Assembly (NCBI RefSeq): GCF_039523435.1 | Contig: NZ_BAAAFH010000022.1 | Location: 248,001 to 312,000, forward strand | Direction of reading: 5' to 3' | DNA from: Wandonia haliotis | GTDB lineage: Bacteria > Bacteroidota > Bacteroidia > Flavobacteriales_D > Crocinitomicaceae | DNA: 64,000 nt | In this document: piece by piece, positions 52,363-61,885 of the stretch | Layout of the letters: each line of letters begins with the position of its first letter | Position numbering within the stretch: the stretch's first letter is position 1 | The notes under the pieces: generated by a model | Database searches by the model: none | What the model saw: the letters and a program-made list of their open reading frames with translations, nothing else | Told to the model about the DNA's origin: nothing | Program-made: the position numbers and the translations under genes

Positions 52363-52547
52363 AGTTAGAAATAGAAGAATGAAACTCCTCTCAAATTGCA
52401 GAAGAAAATAACTGTTTATTCAATAGAGCTTAATGCTTTTTTAACACTAATTTATAAACTAGTTTATATTAACATCTATAAAAAACACATAAAACACTGA
52501 TAAACAATACACTAAACCAAAAAAGTCAACTTTTCATTCTTCTCCCC

Positions 52548-52579
52548 TTTGGATATATTTCTATAAAAAAATAATTTTG
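52548..52579 (+). promoter_or_regulatory. Predicted promoter of the T9SS type B protein operon
   Basis: TTTG (52548-52551) and TAATTTTG (52572-52579), 20 bp apart, match the Bacteroidota promoter exactly. The first gene starts 27 bases downstream. Transcription probably continues through the 15-bp gap into the 1333-residue protein gene. Confidence 0.75.
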
Positions 52580-52606
52580 GGATGAAACCCTATTATTACT
52601 GTACAT

Positions 52607-53029
52607 ATGTTTTCGCAAAAACGATTCATTCCCTTCATAGCGGGATTTGCTTTATTTACGTATACACTTCCAGGTTATTCTCAGGAAGTGATCAACCAAT
52701 CTGGTATTCAAATTACTTCTTCTCAGATAAGATGTACTTCTACAAAAAACGGAACCGATAACTCTTATATAAGTCTGTCTTTAGAGAACACAACGGACAA
52801 ACAAGTAACCGTTAGTTTCTATAAACAACTCTGGTATAATAACAATTGTATCAATTGTAATGAAACTTCCGAGGAGTACCTGGTTCAGCAAACGCTCTCT
52901 CCCTATGAAAAAATGGAAGGTAACTGCACGAAAGAAAACATGCAACTTCTCATCTTCCACTCCATGCCCAAACACCTAAGCAAAAACACATTAACAAAAC
53001 ATAAACTTATTGACATACAGGTCAAATAA
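52607..53029 (+). CDS. Secreted hypothetical protein (140 aa)
   Basis: Signal peptide at residues 1-27 ends PGYSQ. The mature part has a Cys motif (NNNCINCNETSEEY) and a later Cys (EGNCTKENM), so disulfides are possible. No family recognised. It is the first gene after a strong promoter and is 15 bp from the large T9SS type B gene, so the two are probably co-expressed and the small protein may help or bind the large one. Confidence 0.6.
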   Translation: MFSQKRFIPFIAGFALFTYTLPGYSQEVINQSGIQITSSQIRCTSTKNGTDNSYISLSLENTTDKQVTVSFYKQLWYNNNCINCNETSEEYLVQQTLSPYEKMEGNCTKENMQLLIFHSMPKHLSKNTLTKHKLIDIQVK

Positions 53030-53044
53030 ACAAAAACGAATACC

Positions 53045-56000
53045 ATGCTATTACGAATATTTGTTCTATTTTCAGTCTTTATCATTTGGAGGACTGATCT
53101 TTGGGCGCAACCATGTGATATCACTACTATCGCATCTCAGGAGACAATAACATGTGGAAACTGTACAACTCTATCAGCTTTCGGATACGGAGCAGGAAAT
53201 ATCGCTTTTCAGGAAGATTTTAACTCCGGGTCGCCTGTCGGATGGCAGTTTACTCAAGCTGTTACTATTGCTAATAACACATGTGGAGTTCCCTCTCCGG
53301 ACGGCTCACCATTTATGTGGATGGGAGACGCGTCTGTAAATCCCAGAAGTATGGAAACTGTTCCGTTTGACCTCAGTCAGGGTGGAGTAATCTGCTTTGA
53401 AATGCGCTATTCTATACAGGCAGGGGCTTCTCCATGTGAGGGTCCTGACCTCTCCAATGAAGGAGTTTACGTACAATACTCTACCGATAACGGTGCGACA
53501 TGGAACACTATACAATACTGGGATCCCAATGGTGGAAATGATCCGCAACTCACCAACTGGAATGAATATTGCGTAACAATTCCAGCAGCAGCTCAAACTG
53601 CAAACACAATGATCAGATGGTATCAGGATGATGTATCCGGAGCGGAGTATGACCATTGGGGTATTGATAATGTTCTTATTACTCTGAATGATCCCAACTT
53701 TGAAATTTCCTGGGTCCACGACGGTTACTCTTATGGCTTGGGACAAAGTGGTGGTGAAAATCCAAATCAGGTTTGTCCGACGACAACAACTTCGTATGAA
53801 GCTATTATTACGGATGGAGTAGAAACATGTAATAGTACAATAACCATTGTTGTGGAAGATCCTGTACTTATTGTTGATGCCGGAGAAGATACCACATTTT
53901 GTCCCGGAGAATGTATTGATCTCGATGCCGAAGCCAAAGTGATTGTAAGCCCTGCAGGAATAAAAGAGTTTTGTGATGCAACCATTCAAGAGATAACAGG
54001 AGCTTTCGGTATGGTAAGCAATTCCATTGAAATTAATGTCACTGGGTTAAATTTAGCTACGGTTACATCAGATTATATCACCTCTGTATGTATTACCGGA
54101 TTACAGTTTTTTGGACAAAATATTTTCCCTCCGTCAACGGTTGATTTATCTAGCTTTGATATCTCACTCTCCTGTCCTTCCGGGCAGTCTGTTCAGCTAG
54201 TTACCTCTGGTGATTTATCGGGTCAGAACCTTAGTAGTCTTGGTCAGGAAACCTGTTTTACATTACTGGCTACTCAGCCAATCAGCAATGGAACCAATCC
54301 TTATGATGGTGACTTCCTTCCTACAAACGGTAACTCATTGAATGATCTCGTAGGGTGTAGTACAGAAGGAAACTGGACATTAACAGTGAACACAGACGCA
54401 AATATTGGATTTGGTTTTTTCAATGGCTGGTGTATCACATTTGACGATCCTGAAATTAGCTATGAAGCAGATTTTGCATGGACTCCGGTAACTGATATGA
54501 CCAATGAAACAACATTAACACCAACGGTCTGCCCTACTACCACCACAACTTACACTTTGGAAGCTTCTGATGCCAATGGTTGTATCAGTACTTCTGACCA
54601 GATTACGATCAGTCCTTCATCGGATTGTTGTGACCTTGTTATTGATGATATTCAGATTACTCCTGCATCATGTGGTGCTAATGATGGTGAAATTACAATT
54701 CAAACATCAGGTGCTACAACCGGGTTAATTTTCAGTATTGATGGAGGAACAACCTTTCAACCATCAAATGTATTCAGTAATTTACCTGCCGGTAACTATG
54801 CTATTGTTGTAACAGATGATAACAACTGTGATGTTTCTGATAATGTAACTATTAGTAATAATGGTGCTCCCGTTATTGACGATATACAGATAACAGGCTC
54901 CAATTCATGTACTGCGTCAAACGGTTCTATATCTGTCACCGTTTCCGGAGGTACACCGCCCTATCAGTATAGTTTAGATGGTGGAACGACTACTCAACCG
55001 GGAGCTAACTTTACAGGTCTTAGCAGTGGGAATTATACTGTAACCGTTATTGATGATAGTGGTTGTGAAGTATCCAGCTCAGTTATTACTATTCCCGGAT
55101 CAGGAGGAGCGATAACCGCAGATACTGATACACAACCGAATTCGGCCTGTTTATCCTGTAATTATGATGGCCCTTCTATCATGATTAATGAACTAATGAT
55201 CTCTCCAAGCAGTGGAGACGGATCTATATCAGGTGAAGGCGGTTCAGGAAACGGGCGTGGTGAGTGGATCGAACTGTACAATCCAAACTGGTGTGACTCA
55301 GTGGATATCTCCTGTTACTATCTGGGGAATAGTGCTCCCGGTAGTATTGGCGGAACAAACTCAGGAGGTTACGTAATCCCTCAGGGAACGATTGTACCAC
55401 CATTAGGATTCGCGTTGATAAGAGGAGCGAACGCCTCACCAGTCCCCTCACAACTTCTGGTTGAAAACGGAGGGAATGTTGTCGAATTAATTGTGCCTTA
55501 TAACATTACCGATCCCGGAGTTTGTGTGGGAACAGGTACACAACGCCTTTGGTTTCCTAATGCCGGAGGATGGTTTGCTTTTTATGATGCTCAGGGTGTT
55601 CCCCAGGATGCTGTAAGATGGGGAATGGGAAATACAACTGATTTAGATGGTACGCCTTGTGTTCCGCAATCCAATTGTAGTTTTTCCGGTACTCTGGATA
55701 GTTATAATACAATTCCTGATGCAAATAAAAATCACGTCAGTACTCTGGATGCCGGATCTCATATCGGGCAGTCTATTCGAAGAATTCCTGACGGAGGGAC
55801 ATGGGATGGAGCAGGAGCTCCTTCTTTGGCCACTTGTAATGATCCTTCTAATTGTCTTGCTGAAACCGGAATCAGTTTTTGTAACGGAACAGCTACAGTT
55901 ACCCCTCAAACCGGAACAGCTCCATTTAGTTATCAATGGGATGATCCGGCATCACAAACCTCTCAAACGGCTTTAAATCTTTGTGCAGGAAATTATACTG

Positions 56001-57046
56001 TGGTCATAACGGATGCCAATGGTTGTACTGCCACTTTTTCCGTGACTGTGGACGAGGATATTTTTACAATTGAAGCTACAAGTATTGATCCCATTTGTTA
56101 TGGTACGGATGGTAGCATTAGTGTCACAACAAGTCCGGTAACAGGTAATTATCAGTTTGACTGGTCAGCCAATACAGGAATAACAGATAATCAAACAACT
56201 ACAGCAGACAATCTTGGTGTAGATACGTACTCTGTATCGGTAACCCGCGGAGGATGTACAAGAGATACTTCTATTACACTCACATCAAATGGTATCGAAG
56301 CCATTGTAATTACAACCGAGTCAACCGAATGTGGTTTTGATAATGGAGCACTTTCCGTTACTGAAGTAACGGGAGGAACACAACCCTATTCTTATCAGAT
56401 CAACTCCGGTTCTTTTGGTTCCTCAAATCAATTTACTGATTTAGCTGCAGGTAACTATACGGTTACTGTAGAAGATGCTGAAGGATGTGAATACACAGAA
56501 ACGGATATTTTAGTTGACCCGTCGAATGGTATTGAGAGCATTACAGCCTTCAGTACTGAAGCTACATGCGGTTTTGATGATGGACAAATTATTGTTGAAC
56601 AGGTTTTCGGAGGTGAGGCACCGTATTCTTTCCTTTTGAACAATACGCTAACGTCAGAAGAAGGTGTATTTACAGATCTTTCTGAAGGTGAATATACGCT
56701 GACAGTTGAAGACAACAACGGATGTATTCTGGAGAATCTGTTCACAGTTCATACAGCTGCATCAATTGAGGAAGTCATTGTTCCAAACGTGTTAACACCC
56801 AATAATGATGATGTGAATGATTACTGGTTTGTAACCGCTGATTGCGTAGAGGAGTTTGAATGCTCTATTCTTAATCGATGGGGAAATCTTGTCTACCAGT
56901 ACAATGATATTTCAGGCTTCTGGAACGGGAAAGACCTGGGAGGAAATGACTCCAGTGAGGGCGTGTACTTCTATAAAATAACATTGAAGTATTACTCCGG
57001 AAACTCTGAAGATTTACACGGGTTTATTACCCTTGTTCGAAAATAA
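53045..57046 (+). CDS. T9SS type B multidomain surface protein (1333 aa)
   Basis: After a signal peptide (ends DLWAQP) the order is: a Reelin-like domain (about 57-225; VYVQYSTDNGATW...DHWGIDNVLI), a P-domain-like block (about 305-470; VCITGLQFFGQNIFPPS), SprB-like repeats (about 530-690), a lamin-tail-like domain (about 715-870; IMINELMISPSSGDG...GEWIELYNP), more SprB-like repeats, and a type B C-terminal sorting domain (VPNVLTPNNDDVNDYWFV; ILNRWGNLVYQY). It should be exported by T9SS and attached to the surface, likely in adhesion. A terminator follows. Confidence 0.85.
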   Translation: MLLRIFVLFSVFIIWRTDLWAQPCDITTIASQETITCGNCTTLSAFGYGAGNIAFQEDFNSGSPVGWQFTQAVTIANNTCGVPSPDGSPFMWMGDASVNPRSMETVPFDLSQGGVICFEMRYSIQAGASPCEGPDLSNEGVYVQYSTDNGATWNTIQYWDPNGGNDPQLTNWNEYCVTIPAAAQTANTMIRWYQDDVSGAEYDHWGIDNVLITLNDPNFEISWVHDGYSYGLGQSGGENPNQVCPTTTTSYEAIITDGVETCNSTITIVVEDPVLIVDAGEDTTFCPGECIDLDAEAKVIVSPAGIKEFCDATIQEITGAFGMVSNSIEINVTGLNLATVTSDYITSVCITGLQFFGQNIFPPSTVDLSSFDISLSCPSGQSVQLVTSGDLSGQNLSSLGQETCFTLLATQPISNGTNPYDGDFLPTNGNSLNDLVGCSTEGNWTLTVNTDANIGFGFFNGWCITFDDPEISYEADFAWTPVTDMTNETTLTPTVCPTTTTTYTLEASDANGCISTSDQITISPSSDCCDLVIDDIQITPASCGANDGEITIQTSGATTGLIFSIDGGTTFQPSNVFSNLPAGNYAIVVTDDNNCDVSDNVTISNNGAPVIDDIQITGSNSCTASNGSISVTVSGGTPPYQYSLDGGTTTQPGANFTGLSSGNYTVTVIDDSGCEVSSSVITIPGSGGAITADTDTQPNSACLSCNYDGPSIMINELMISPSSGDGSISGEGGSGNGRGEWIELYNPNWCDSVDISCYYLGNSAPGSIGGTNSGGYVIPQGTIVPPLGFALIRGANASPVPSQLLVENGGNVVELIVPYNITDPGVCVGTGTQRLWFPNAGGWFAFYDAQGVPQDAVRWGMGNTTDLDGTPCVPQSNCSFSGTLDSYNTIPDANKNHVSTLDAGSHIGQSIRRIPDGGTWDGAGAPSLATCNDPSNCLAETGISFCNGTATVTPQTGTAPFSYQWDDPASQTSQTALNLCAGNYTVVITDANGCTATFSVTVDEDIFTIEATSIDPICYGTDGSISVTTSPVTGNYQFDWSANTGITDNQTTTADNLGVDTYSVSVTRGGCTRDTSITLTSNGIEAIVITTESTECGFDNGALSVTEVTGGTQPYSYQINSGSFGSSNQFTDLAAGNYTVTVEDAEGCEYTETDILVDPSNGIESITAFSTEATCGFDDGQIIVEQVFGGEAPYSFLLNNTLTSEEGVFTDLSEGEYTLTVEDNNGCILENLFTVHTAASIEEVIVPNVLTPNNDDVNDYWFVTADCVEEFECSILNRWGNLVYQYNDISGFWNGKDLGGNDSSEGVYFYKITLKYYSGNSEDLHGFITLVRK

Positions 57047-57063
57047 TAACTACTCACAATAAA

Positions 57064-57090
57064 AACGGGGCGGTATTTAACCGCCCCGTT
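57064..57090. terminator. Bidirectional terminator
   Basis: AACGGGGCGGT / ACCGCCCCGTT with a 5-nt loop, preceded by A-run and followed by T-rich sequence. It lies between the convergent T9SS type B gene and elbB. Confidence 0.88.
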
Positions 57091-57113
57091 TCTTTGTATA
57101 TATACTTCAATAG

Positions 57114-57803
57114 CTATGCTTCAATTAAATTAATTGTCTCTTCGATAGCTGACTTAATATTGTTTCTTACTTCTATCATATTTGCGTCCATCATATAACA
57201 AGGAGCCGAAACAATTCTATTTACCGTATCTACCTGCACTTCTTTAACTGTTTTAAAAACAGGTTCTACTCCTGTCTGTTTGATTCCATCCGAGAATCCC
57301 TGAATATCATAAGGCGAAGATTCTTCTGTTGTTCCCAACGTCATGGTCGCATGAATATCGGAATCTTCAAGAGCTTTTGACACAACAACCGGACTAACAC
57401 ATAGGGCACAAACCGGCTTACCGATATTTATCATATTAACAATTAACAATTTGACTTCAGGTAGAACCATTCCCTCCGGACCTTCAAATGCCCAGGAAGT
57501 AAAGTTTTTCGCAGACCCAAATCCTCCCGGGATTACCAGAGCATCAATATCCGCAGGATCAACTTCTGTAATGTCTTTTACATTTCCTCTCGCAATACGT
57601 GCAGCCTCTATCATCATATTGCGGCTTTCTTTCATCTCTTCTCCTGTCAGGTGATTAACAACATGATGTTGCGGTTTATTTACCGAAATACAAATGTATT
57701 CTGCTCCCGCTTCCTGAATAGCAAGCATTGTAAAAACCGACTCATGAATTTCTACCCCATCATACACTCCGCACCCTGATAACAATACACCTATCTTCTT
57801 CAT
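57114..57803 (-). CDS. elbB: Isoprenoid biosynthesis glyoxalase ElbB
   Basis: MKKIGVLLSGCGVYDGVEIHES begins an ElbB/DJ-1/PfpI-type fold; the nucleophile motif is PVCALCVSPVVVSK (about residues 130-145) with the Cys in the elbow; ALVIPGGFGSAKN is the preceding loop. ElbB proteins are glyoxalase-like and linked genetically to isoprenoid synthesis in E. coli. The start at 57803 is preferred; the frame is open 14 codons further upstream. Confidence 0.88.
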   Translation of the reverse strand: MKKIGVLLSGCGVYDGVEIHESVFTMLAIQEAGAEYICISVNKPQHHVVNHLTGEEMKESRNMMIEAARIARGNVKDITEVDPADIDALVIPGGFGSAKNFTSWAFEGPEGMVLPEVKLLIVNMINIGKPVCALCVSPVVVSKALEDSDIHATMTLGTTEESSPYDIQGFSDGIKQTGVEPVFKTVKEVQVDTVNRIVSAPCYMMDANMIEVRNNIKSAIEETINLIEA

Positions 57804-57901
57804 ATCCTCAAATCTGTTTTCTGTTTCTCTGATTAATTTCGACAACGACTAAGATAAGAAATGTTAAGCAATGGAATAAACTTATTCGTATTTTAGCAGG
57901 T

Positions 57902-58306
57902 ATGAATGATTTTCATCAAATCGTTTTTTATGATGGCGATTGTGGCTTTTGTAACCGGTCGGTAATGTATATATTACGTCACAATAAAAAGGATCCCTTT
58001 TTGTATTTCGCCTCTCTTCAATCTGATTTCGCAAATGATTTTTTCCGGAAAAAGGGAGAACCTTTGCCCGATTTATCCTCTCTGGTTTTCTTTGAAAATG
58101 GACATTTCTATTATCGTTCAACCGGTGCACTCCGAATAGGCAAGCATCTGAAGAGGTATAAATTCCTATCAGGAGTAGTATTACTAATCCCTGTTATCAT
58201 TCGGGATAGTGTATATAACTTCATTGCCAAACACCGAAAAAAAATCTACAAACAGGAAACCTGTCAACTTCCTTCTGAGAAAGAACGGCATCGTTTTCTC
58301 GGGTAA
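57902..58306 (+). CDS. DCC-type thiol-disulfide protein (DUF393)
   Basis: IVFYDGDCGFCNRSVMYILRH begins the DCC family, with the Cys-Gly-Phe-Cys redox motif (C18-C21-like). FIAKHRKKIYKQET is the usual C-terminal region; a hydrophobic turn (GVVLLIPVIIRDS) lies at about 100-112. The cytoplasmic thioredoxin-like role is inferred from the family. 134 residues. It is head-to-head with elbB. Confidence 0.86.
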   Translation: MNDFHQIVFYDGDCGFCNRSVMYILRHNKKDPFLYFASLQSDFANDFFRKKGEPLPDLSSLVFFENGHFYYRSTGALRIGKHLKRYKFLSGVVLLIPVIIRDSVYNFIAKHRKKIYKQETCQLPSEKERHRFLG

Positions 58307-58314
58307 CCCAATCG

Positions 58315-59445
58315 TTAGAATAGAATAACTTTTTGCGCTTTTTGGCTCCCTTCTTCAGTAACACTAACTATATATAATCCTTTTGGAAGTGAAGACACAT
58401 CAAAGATCACCTGGTCTCCCGTATCAATAGCAGGTATCTTTACTTCTTGCCCGGTTGAATTGATTATTTTCACCAGGCTGATCTCATCACTATTCACAAC
58501 AAGTGTCTGATCAGACGTATTTAGGTAGGCGAATAAATGCTCTTCACGAGCACAATCCACTGTAACTACTCTCAACATCTCTCCCTCTCCATTAAAGTCG
58601 GTCTGTGAGAGTTTATAATACATGATCTTCTCATAGTCTGATACATCTTCAAACTCATACGTACTACTATTAGTTGTCGTTCCGCTTCCATCTACTTGCC
58701 CTACTTCCCTCCACGAAACACCATCTACAGATCTTTCAATCGTAAAATAGTCATTATTACTTTCAGAAAAAGTTGTCCACCTTAGTATTGTTTTGTTATC
58801 ATCTTCACAAACGGCCGTAATATCCTTTAATTTAACAGGAAGAGGAAAACCACCACAATCCACACTGTTAATCTGAAGGTTATAGTTTCTGTTCTGACTG
58901 GAAGACATTGCACTACTCCAACTGGAGCCCCACCCCACTTTACCTGAATAAATTCCAGGTCCGGCATTATTCGTTCTATCGAACCAGGGTTCCTCATACG
59001 TATTATCACTCCCTCCCCTGTTTTCAATTAAAAGTTCAAGGTTTTGAATACCATCGTAAGCAAAACCTGTGGACAGTACAAATGTGTAAGTTCCGGTTGA
59101 ACTAAAAGTCATATTCCCTGACCAGACCTGTATAAAACCAGTTGTTCCCGGATATCCCGGAGAACTACTATAATTAGTTACTGAAGTATGTCGCATATAT
59201 ATTCGAATATTGTTGTACGTATACGACCCAAAAGGAGAATGATTATCCAAACGAAATGATAAAGTGGTCAGCGTTTGTGCCCCTCCCAACTGAAAAGGCA
59301 TATATAACCCTGCTGACCAACTGTAAAGCGCCCAATCATCGTCTGTGGTAAATGGGAATTCCGGAGTATTCAGAGGACAATCAGTCTGTCCGGAAACAAA
59401 AAAACTTGAAATAAAAATACTGGTAGCTAGTAGTAGTTTGTTCAT
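58315..59445 (-). CDS. T9SS type A secreted protein (376 aa)
   Basis: The start at 59445 gives a signal peptide (MNKLLLATSIFISSFFVSGQ). An N-terminal beta-sandwich-like part (residues 25-175; LSFRLDNHSPFGSYTYNNIRIY) is followed by a Fn3-like stretch (LRWTTFSESNNDYFTIERSVDG, typical of T9SS proteins) and a type A sorting domain (VKIINSTGQEV, SLPKGLYIVSVTEEG, QKAQKVILF). Exact function unknown. A perfect promoter lies at 59468-59498. Confidence 0.85.
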   Translation of the reverse strand: MNKLLLATSIFISSFFVSGQTDCPLNTPEFPFTTDDDWALYSWSAGLYMPFQLGGAQTLTTLSFRLDNHSPFGSYTYNNIRIYMRHTSVTNYSSSPGYPGTTGFIQVWSGNMTFSSTGTYTFVLSTGFAYDGIQNLELLIENRGGSDNTYEEPWFDRTNNAGPGIYSGKVGWGSSWSSAMSSSQNRNYNLQINSVDCGGFPLPVKLKDITAVCEDDNKTILRWTTFSESNNDYFTIERSVDGVSWREVGQVDGSGTTTNSSTYEFEDVSDYEKIMYYKLSQTDFNGEGEMLRVVTVDCAREEHLFAYLNTSDQTLVVNSDEISLVKIINSTGQEVKIPAIDTGDQVIFDVSSLPKGLYIVSVTEEGSQKAQKVILF

Positions 59446-59467
59446 GATGTTACGTTTATGTTGACCG

Positions 59468-59498
59468 CAAAAGTACATCATAATCAATCTGATACAAA
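59468..59498 (-). promoter_or_regulatory. Predicted promoter of the T9SS type A protein
   Basis: On the minus strand TTTG (59495-59498), 19 bp, then TACTTTTG (59468-59475), a full match to the Bacteroidota consensus. It is 22 bases upstream of the ATG at 59445, which supports that start. Confidence 0.78.
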
Positions 59499-59595
59499 AA
59501 AAATATTATTTTTTTATCAAAAAAGAATGATTAGTGTTAAAATTAATGTAACACTTTGGTAAGAATCAAGAAACAGTAACCAACTCGTTCTGTAT

Positions 59596-59751
59596 CTATA
59601 TTTTAGGACACTTCTTGCAGTGTTTACCCTTCTTCTTATAGTTCTTACAACACTTACTTTTCTTTCCACAACAACCTCCATCCAAAACAGGAATGTCTTC
59701 AGAAAAAAGAGGAAAATTCACTTCCAATCCATTAAGATTTTTCGCTTCCAT
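59596..59751 (-). CDS. Small Cys-rich protein (51 aa)
   Basis: ATG at 59749-59751, stop TAG at 59596-59598. The N-terminal half is acidic/hydrophobic (LEVNFPLFSEDIPVLD); the C-terminal half reads GGCCGKKSKCCKNYKKKGKH then CKKCPKI, with six cysteines in CC-x5-CC-x9-C-x2-C arrangement among lysines. This suggests a metal-binding or redox peptide. It lacks a signal peptide. It was too short for an ORF list with a length limit. It lies between the T9SS type A gene and the patatin gene and has the same strand. No family recognised. Confidence 0.62.
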   Translation of the reverse strand: MEAKNLNGLEVNFPLFSEDIPVLDGGCCGKKSKCCKNYKKKGKHCKKCPKI

Positions 59752-59802
59752 CTATTTAGATTAAATCCAAACAAAAATAAGCAAAAAAACGTTTGATTAG
59801 AA

Positions 59803-60696
59803 TCAGGCGGATAATTTTATTGTCATCAAATTAAAAAGCCGATCAAATTTAGGGGTTGCTGCACGAAGGTAATTGACAGAATCATTAACTAAACCGGAAA
59901 TATTTTCATCCGAAGTATCATCAATGCTTTCGTTTGCAATCAATAGATCAGGTTGTAAACGTACATAGATCAGATTTTGATCAAAATCCATCTGCTTCTT
60001 CATGTATGAATGTGTCTTTACCACCTCACTATCTATCCAGTCGGTCTTCTTTGTTACGCAAGATCCCGTCCCTAAAGAAACTACTAATAGTTTATCATTC
60101 GGAAATAATTCCCTTGCATACTCGTACGCATGTTTCGTTGGATTCTTTGCGGTCAGCATTCCATCAGCCAGTTCCCGATCCCGATATCGAACAGGAGGAA
60201 AATATCCGGGGACAGCTGAACAAGCCATAATCACCTCTGACAATTCCGTAGCGTTTTGCTCTTCTGTATTGTTTTTAAAAAAATAGGGGGAGTTTTCAAC
60301 CAAATCATAACTAACAAACATATAGTTATGTTTCAGATCACTCATACGATAGTTACCAAAACTGGACTCCAATACCAATCGGAAAGGGTAAACATATCTG
60401 TGAGAACTATTCCCATTACTTTTATTAAAAATCTGGTGTCCCCGATTCATATACATATTCAGCATATCTCTTACCGAATATTTCATCGAGCCATCCGGAT
60501 TCTTTAACATCAGACCACTACTGATTATGGTTCCTGTTGAAGTTCCAACAAATAAATCTACTAAATCAGGGATTAGAACTTCATGACCTATCACCCTGAA
60601 GTTCTCTACGATATGATCCAACATAATCAAAGGAATAATACCTCTGATTCCCCCTCCGTCAATCGACAACACAACTCTATATCCGCACGTATCCAT
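59803..60696 (-). CDS. Patatin-like phospholipase
   Basis: The oxyanion motif DGGGIRG (about residues 10-16), nucleophile GTSTG (about 50-54) and the catalytic Asp in LADGML (about 170) define a patatin lipase. 297 residues, soluble. It should hydrolyse acyl lipids or phospholipids. In phage-defence CBASS systems patatins (CapV) occur beside a nucleotide cyclase; none is present, so a housekeeping lipid role is more likely. Confidence 0.9.
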   Translation of the reverse strand: MDTCGYRVVLSIDGGGIRGIIPLIMLDHIVENFRVIGHEVLIPDLVDLFVGTSTGTIISSGLMLKNPDGSMKYSVRDMLNMYMNRGHQIFNKSNGNSSHRYVYPFRLVLESSFGNYRMSDLKHNYMFVSYDLVENSPYFFKNNTEEQNATELSEVIMACSAVPGYFPPVRYRDRELADGMLTAKNPTKHAYEYARELFPNDKLLVVSLGTGSCVTKKTDWIDSEVVKTHSYMKKQMDFDQNLIYVRLQPDLLIANESIDDTSDENISGLVNDSVNYLRAATPKFDRLFNLMTIKLSA

Positions 60697-60746
60697 GGAT
60701 ACAACTTACGAAAAAAAAGAGTGTCAAACAAATTTTTGTGATTTTT

Positions 60747-61691
60747 TTAACGAACGCGAAGTGTCTGTCCTATCTGAAGGATAGTCGTCTGGCGGATTCC
60801 GTTTAACGAGCACAAACGCGACACAGTTGTTCTGTATTTTGCGGCAATGTGCCCCAATGTATCCCCGGAACGTACTTTGTGATACGTCGCTCCTGATGTT
60901 GACGCAGAACTGGCAGAAGATGATGAATAAGAAGGACTTCCTTTAAATAGTCCACTGTGTACAAACAGGTTCTCATCCACCAGTTCTTTTTTATCAAAAT
61001 CAATGATTCGTTCCGGATTGATCGGAATATCGAAGAATCGTACTTCAAAGTGGAGATGCGCACCATACGACCTACCTGTATTTCCACCAAGCCCAATAGG
61101 GTCTCCTGCATTTACCAATTGATTGGGAACAACCATATGCTTGGATAAGTGTGCGTAAAATGTCTCCAAGCCATTGTAATGGCGGATAATTACAAGATTA
61201 CCAAAACCGGACTCATTGTATTTAGCGTAACGTACTCTCCCTGAAAAGGCAGCTCGAACGGTATCTCCTGTTCGCAAACCAATATCAATTCCATGGTGAG
61301 GACGACCTCTTCTCCATCCGTAACGAGAAGTTACTCTTCCGTCAAATGGCATCACAAATTCGGAATACATCGAATCCACTGTACACAACCAGATTGTGTC
61401 TTTCAGATCTGAGTAACTATTTTGCAAATTGGAAGGATAGCAAACTTCCGTATCCCAATCATGTGTAAAATTCAGGGTGGAATCTGCCGCAAGAATATCA
61501 TACAGGTAGCTATTCATGATACCGTCAAAGTGCATATCCTCCAGATATTCCCAGGTATAATTTGAATAGATAACCATTGGACCTCTTTCAGAATCCAAGG
61601 TATCCAGTACGTATTGAGACCGAGCCGTTAATGCGGAAGCAAAAATGATAAAAAACAGAGTGAATCGGATAGTAAACTGCATGATTTTCAA
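60747..61691 (-). CDS. M23 peptidase with LysM domain
   Basis: Signal peptide ends LTARSQ (about 26). The M23 zinc site is HHGIDIGLRTGD (about residues 137-148) and YGAHLHFEVRFFD (about 215-227). The C-terminal YHKVRSGDTLGHIAAKYRTT with LCSLNGIRQTTILQIGQTL is a LysM domain, for peptidoglycan binding. It cuts cell-wall cross-links or activates amidases in the periplasm. The gene begins 14 bases after the tRNA-Pro gene, on the same strand, and may be on its transcript. Confidence 0.9.
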   Translation of the reverse strand: MKIMQFTIRFTLFFIIFASALTARSQYVLDTLDSERGPMVIYSNYTWEYLEDMHFDGIMNSYLYDILAADSTLNFTHDWDTEVCYPSNLQNSYSDLKDTIWLCTVDSMYSEFVMPFDGRVTSRYGWRRGRPHHGIDIGLRTGDTVRAAFSGRVRYAKYNESGFGNLVIIRHYNGLETFYAHLSKHMVVPNQLVNAGDPIGLGGNTGRSYGAHLHFEVRFFDIPINPERIIDFDKKELVDENLFVHSGLFKGSPSYSSSSASSASTSGATYHKVRSGDTLGHIAAKYRTTVSRLCSLNGIRQTTILQIGQTLRVR

Positions 61692-61704
61692 GTATTTTAA
61701 AAAG

Positions 61705-61779
61705 TCGGGGTGAGAGGATTCGAACCTCCGACCACACGCCCCCCAGACGTGTACTCTAACCTGGCTGAGCTACACCCCG
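61705..61779 (-). tRNA. tRNA-Pro (GGG)
   Basis: 75 nt cloverleaf on the minus strand: acceptor CGGGGTG/CACCCCG with discriminator A, TTCGAATCC T-loop region, anticodon stem CACGT/GCGTG, loop CTGGGGG giving anticodon GGG, with G37 as in proline tRNAs. CCA is not encoded. Confidence 0.95.
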
Positions 61780-61885
61780 AGCTCATTAAAATTCAAAACT
61801 TCGCAAAGATAGCAATCTTTTTGAGTTTTAGGATGTATACTACTTCCTCCAACTGATTTTTGTACGAAAGATTATAGATAATCAA

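Noticed and set aside
59803..60696. Patatin as a CBASS effector (CapV)
   Set aside because: No CD-NTase, cap genes or other defence partner is adjacent; neighbours are a T9SS protein, a small Cys-rich ORF and an M23 peptidase.
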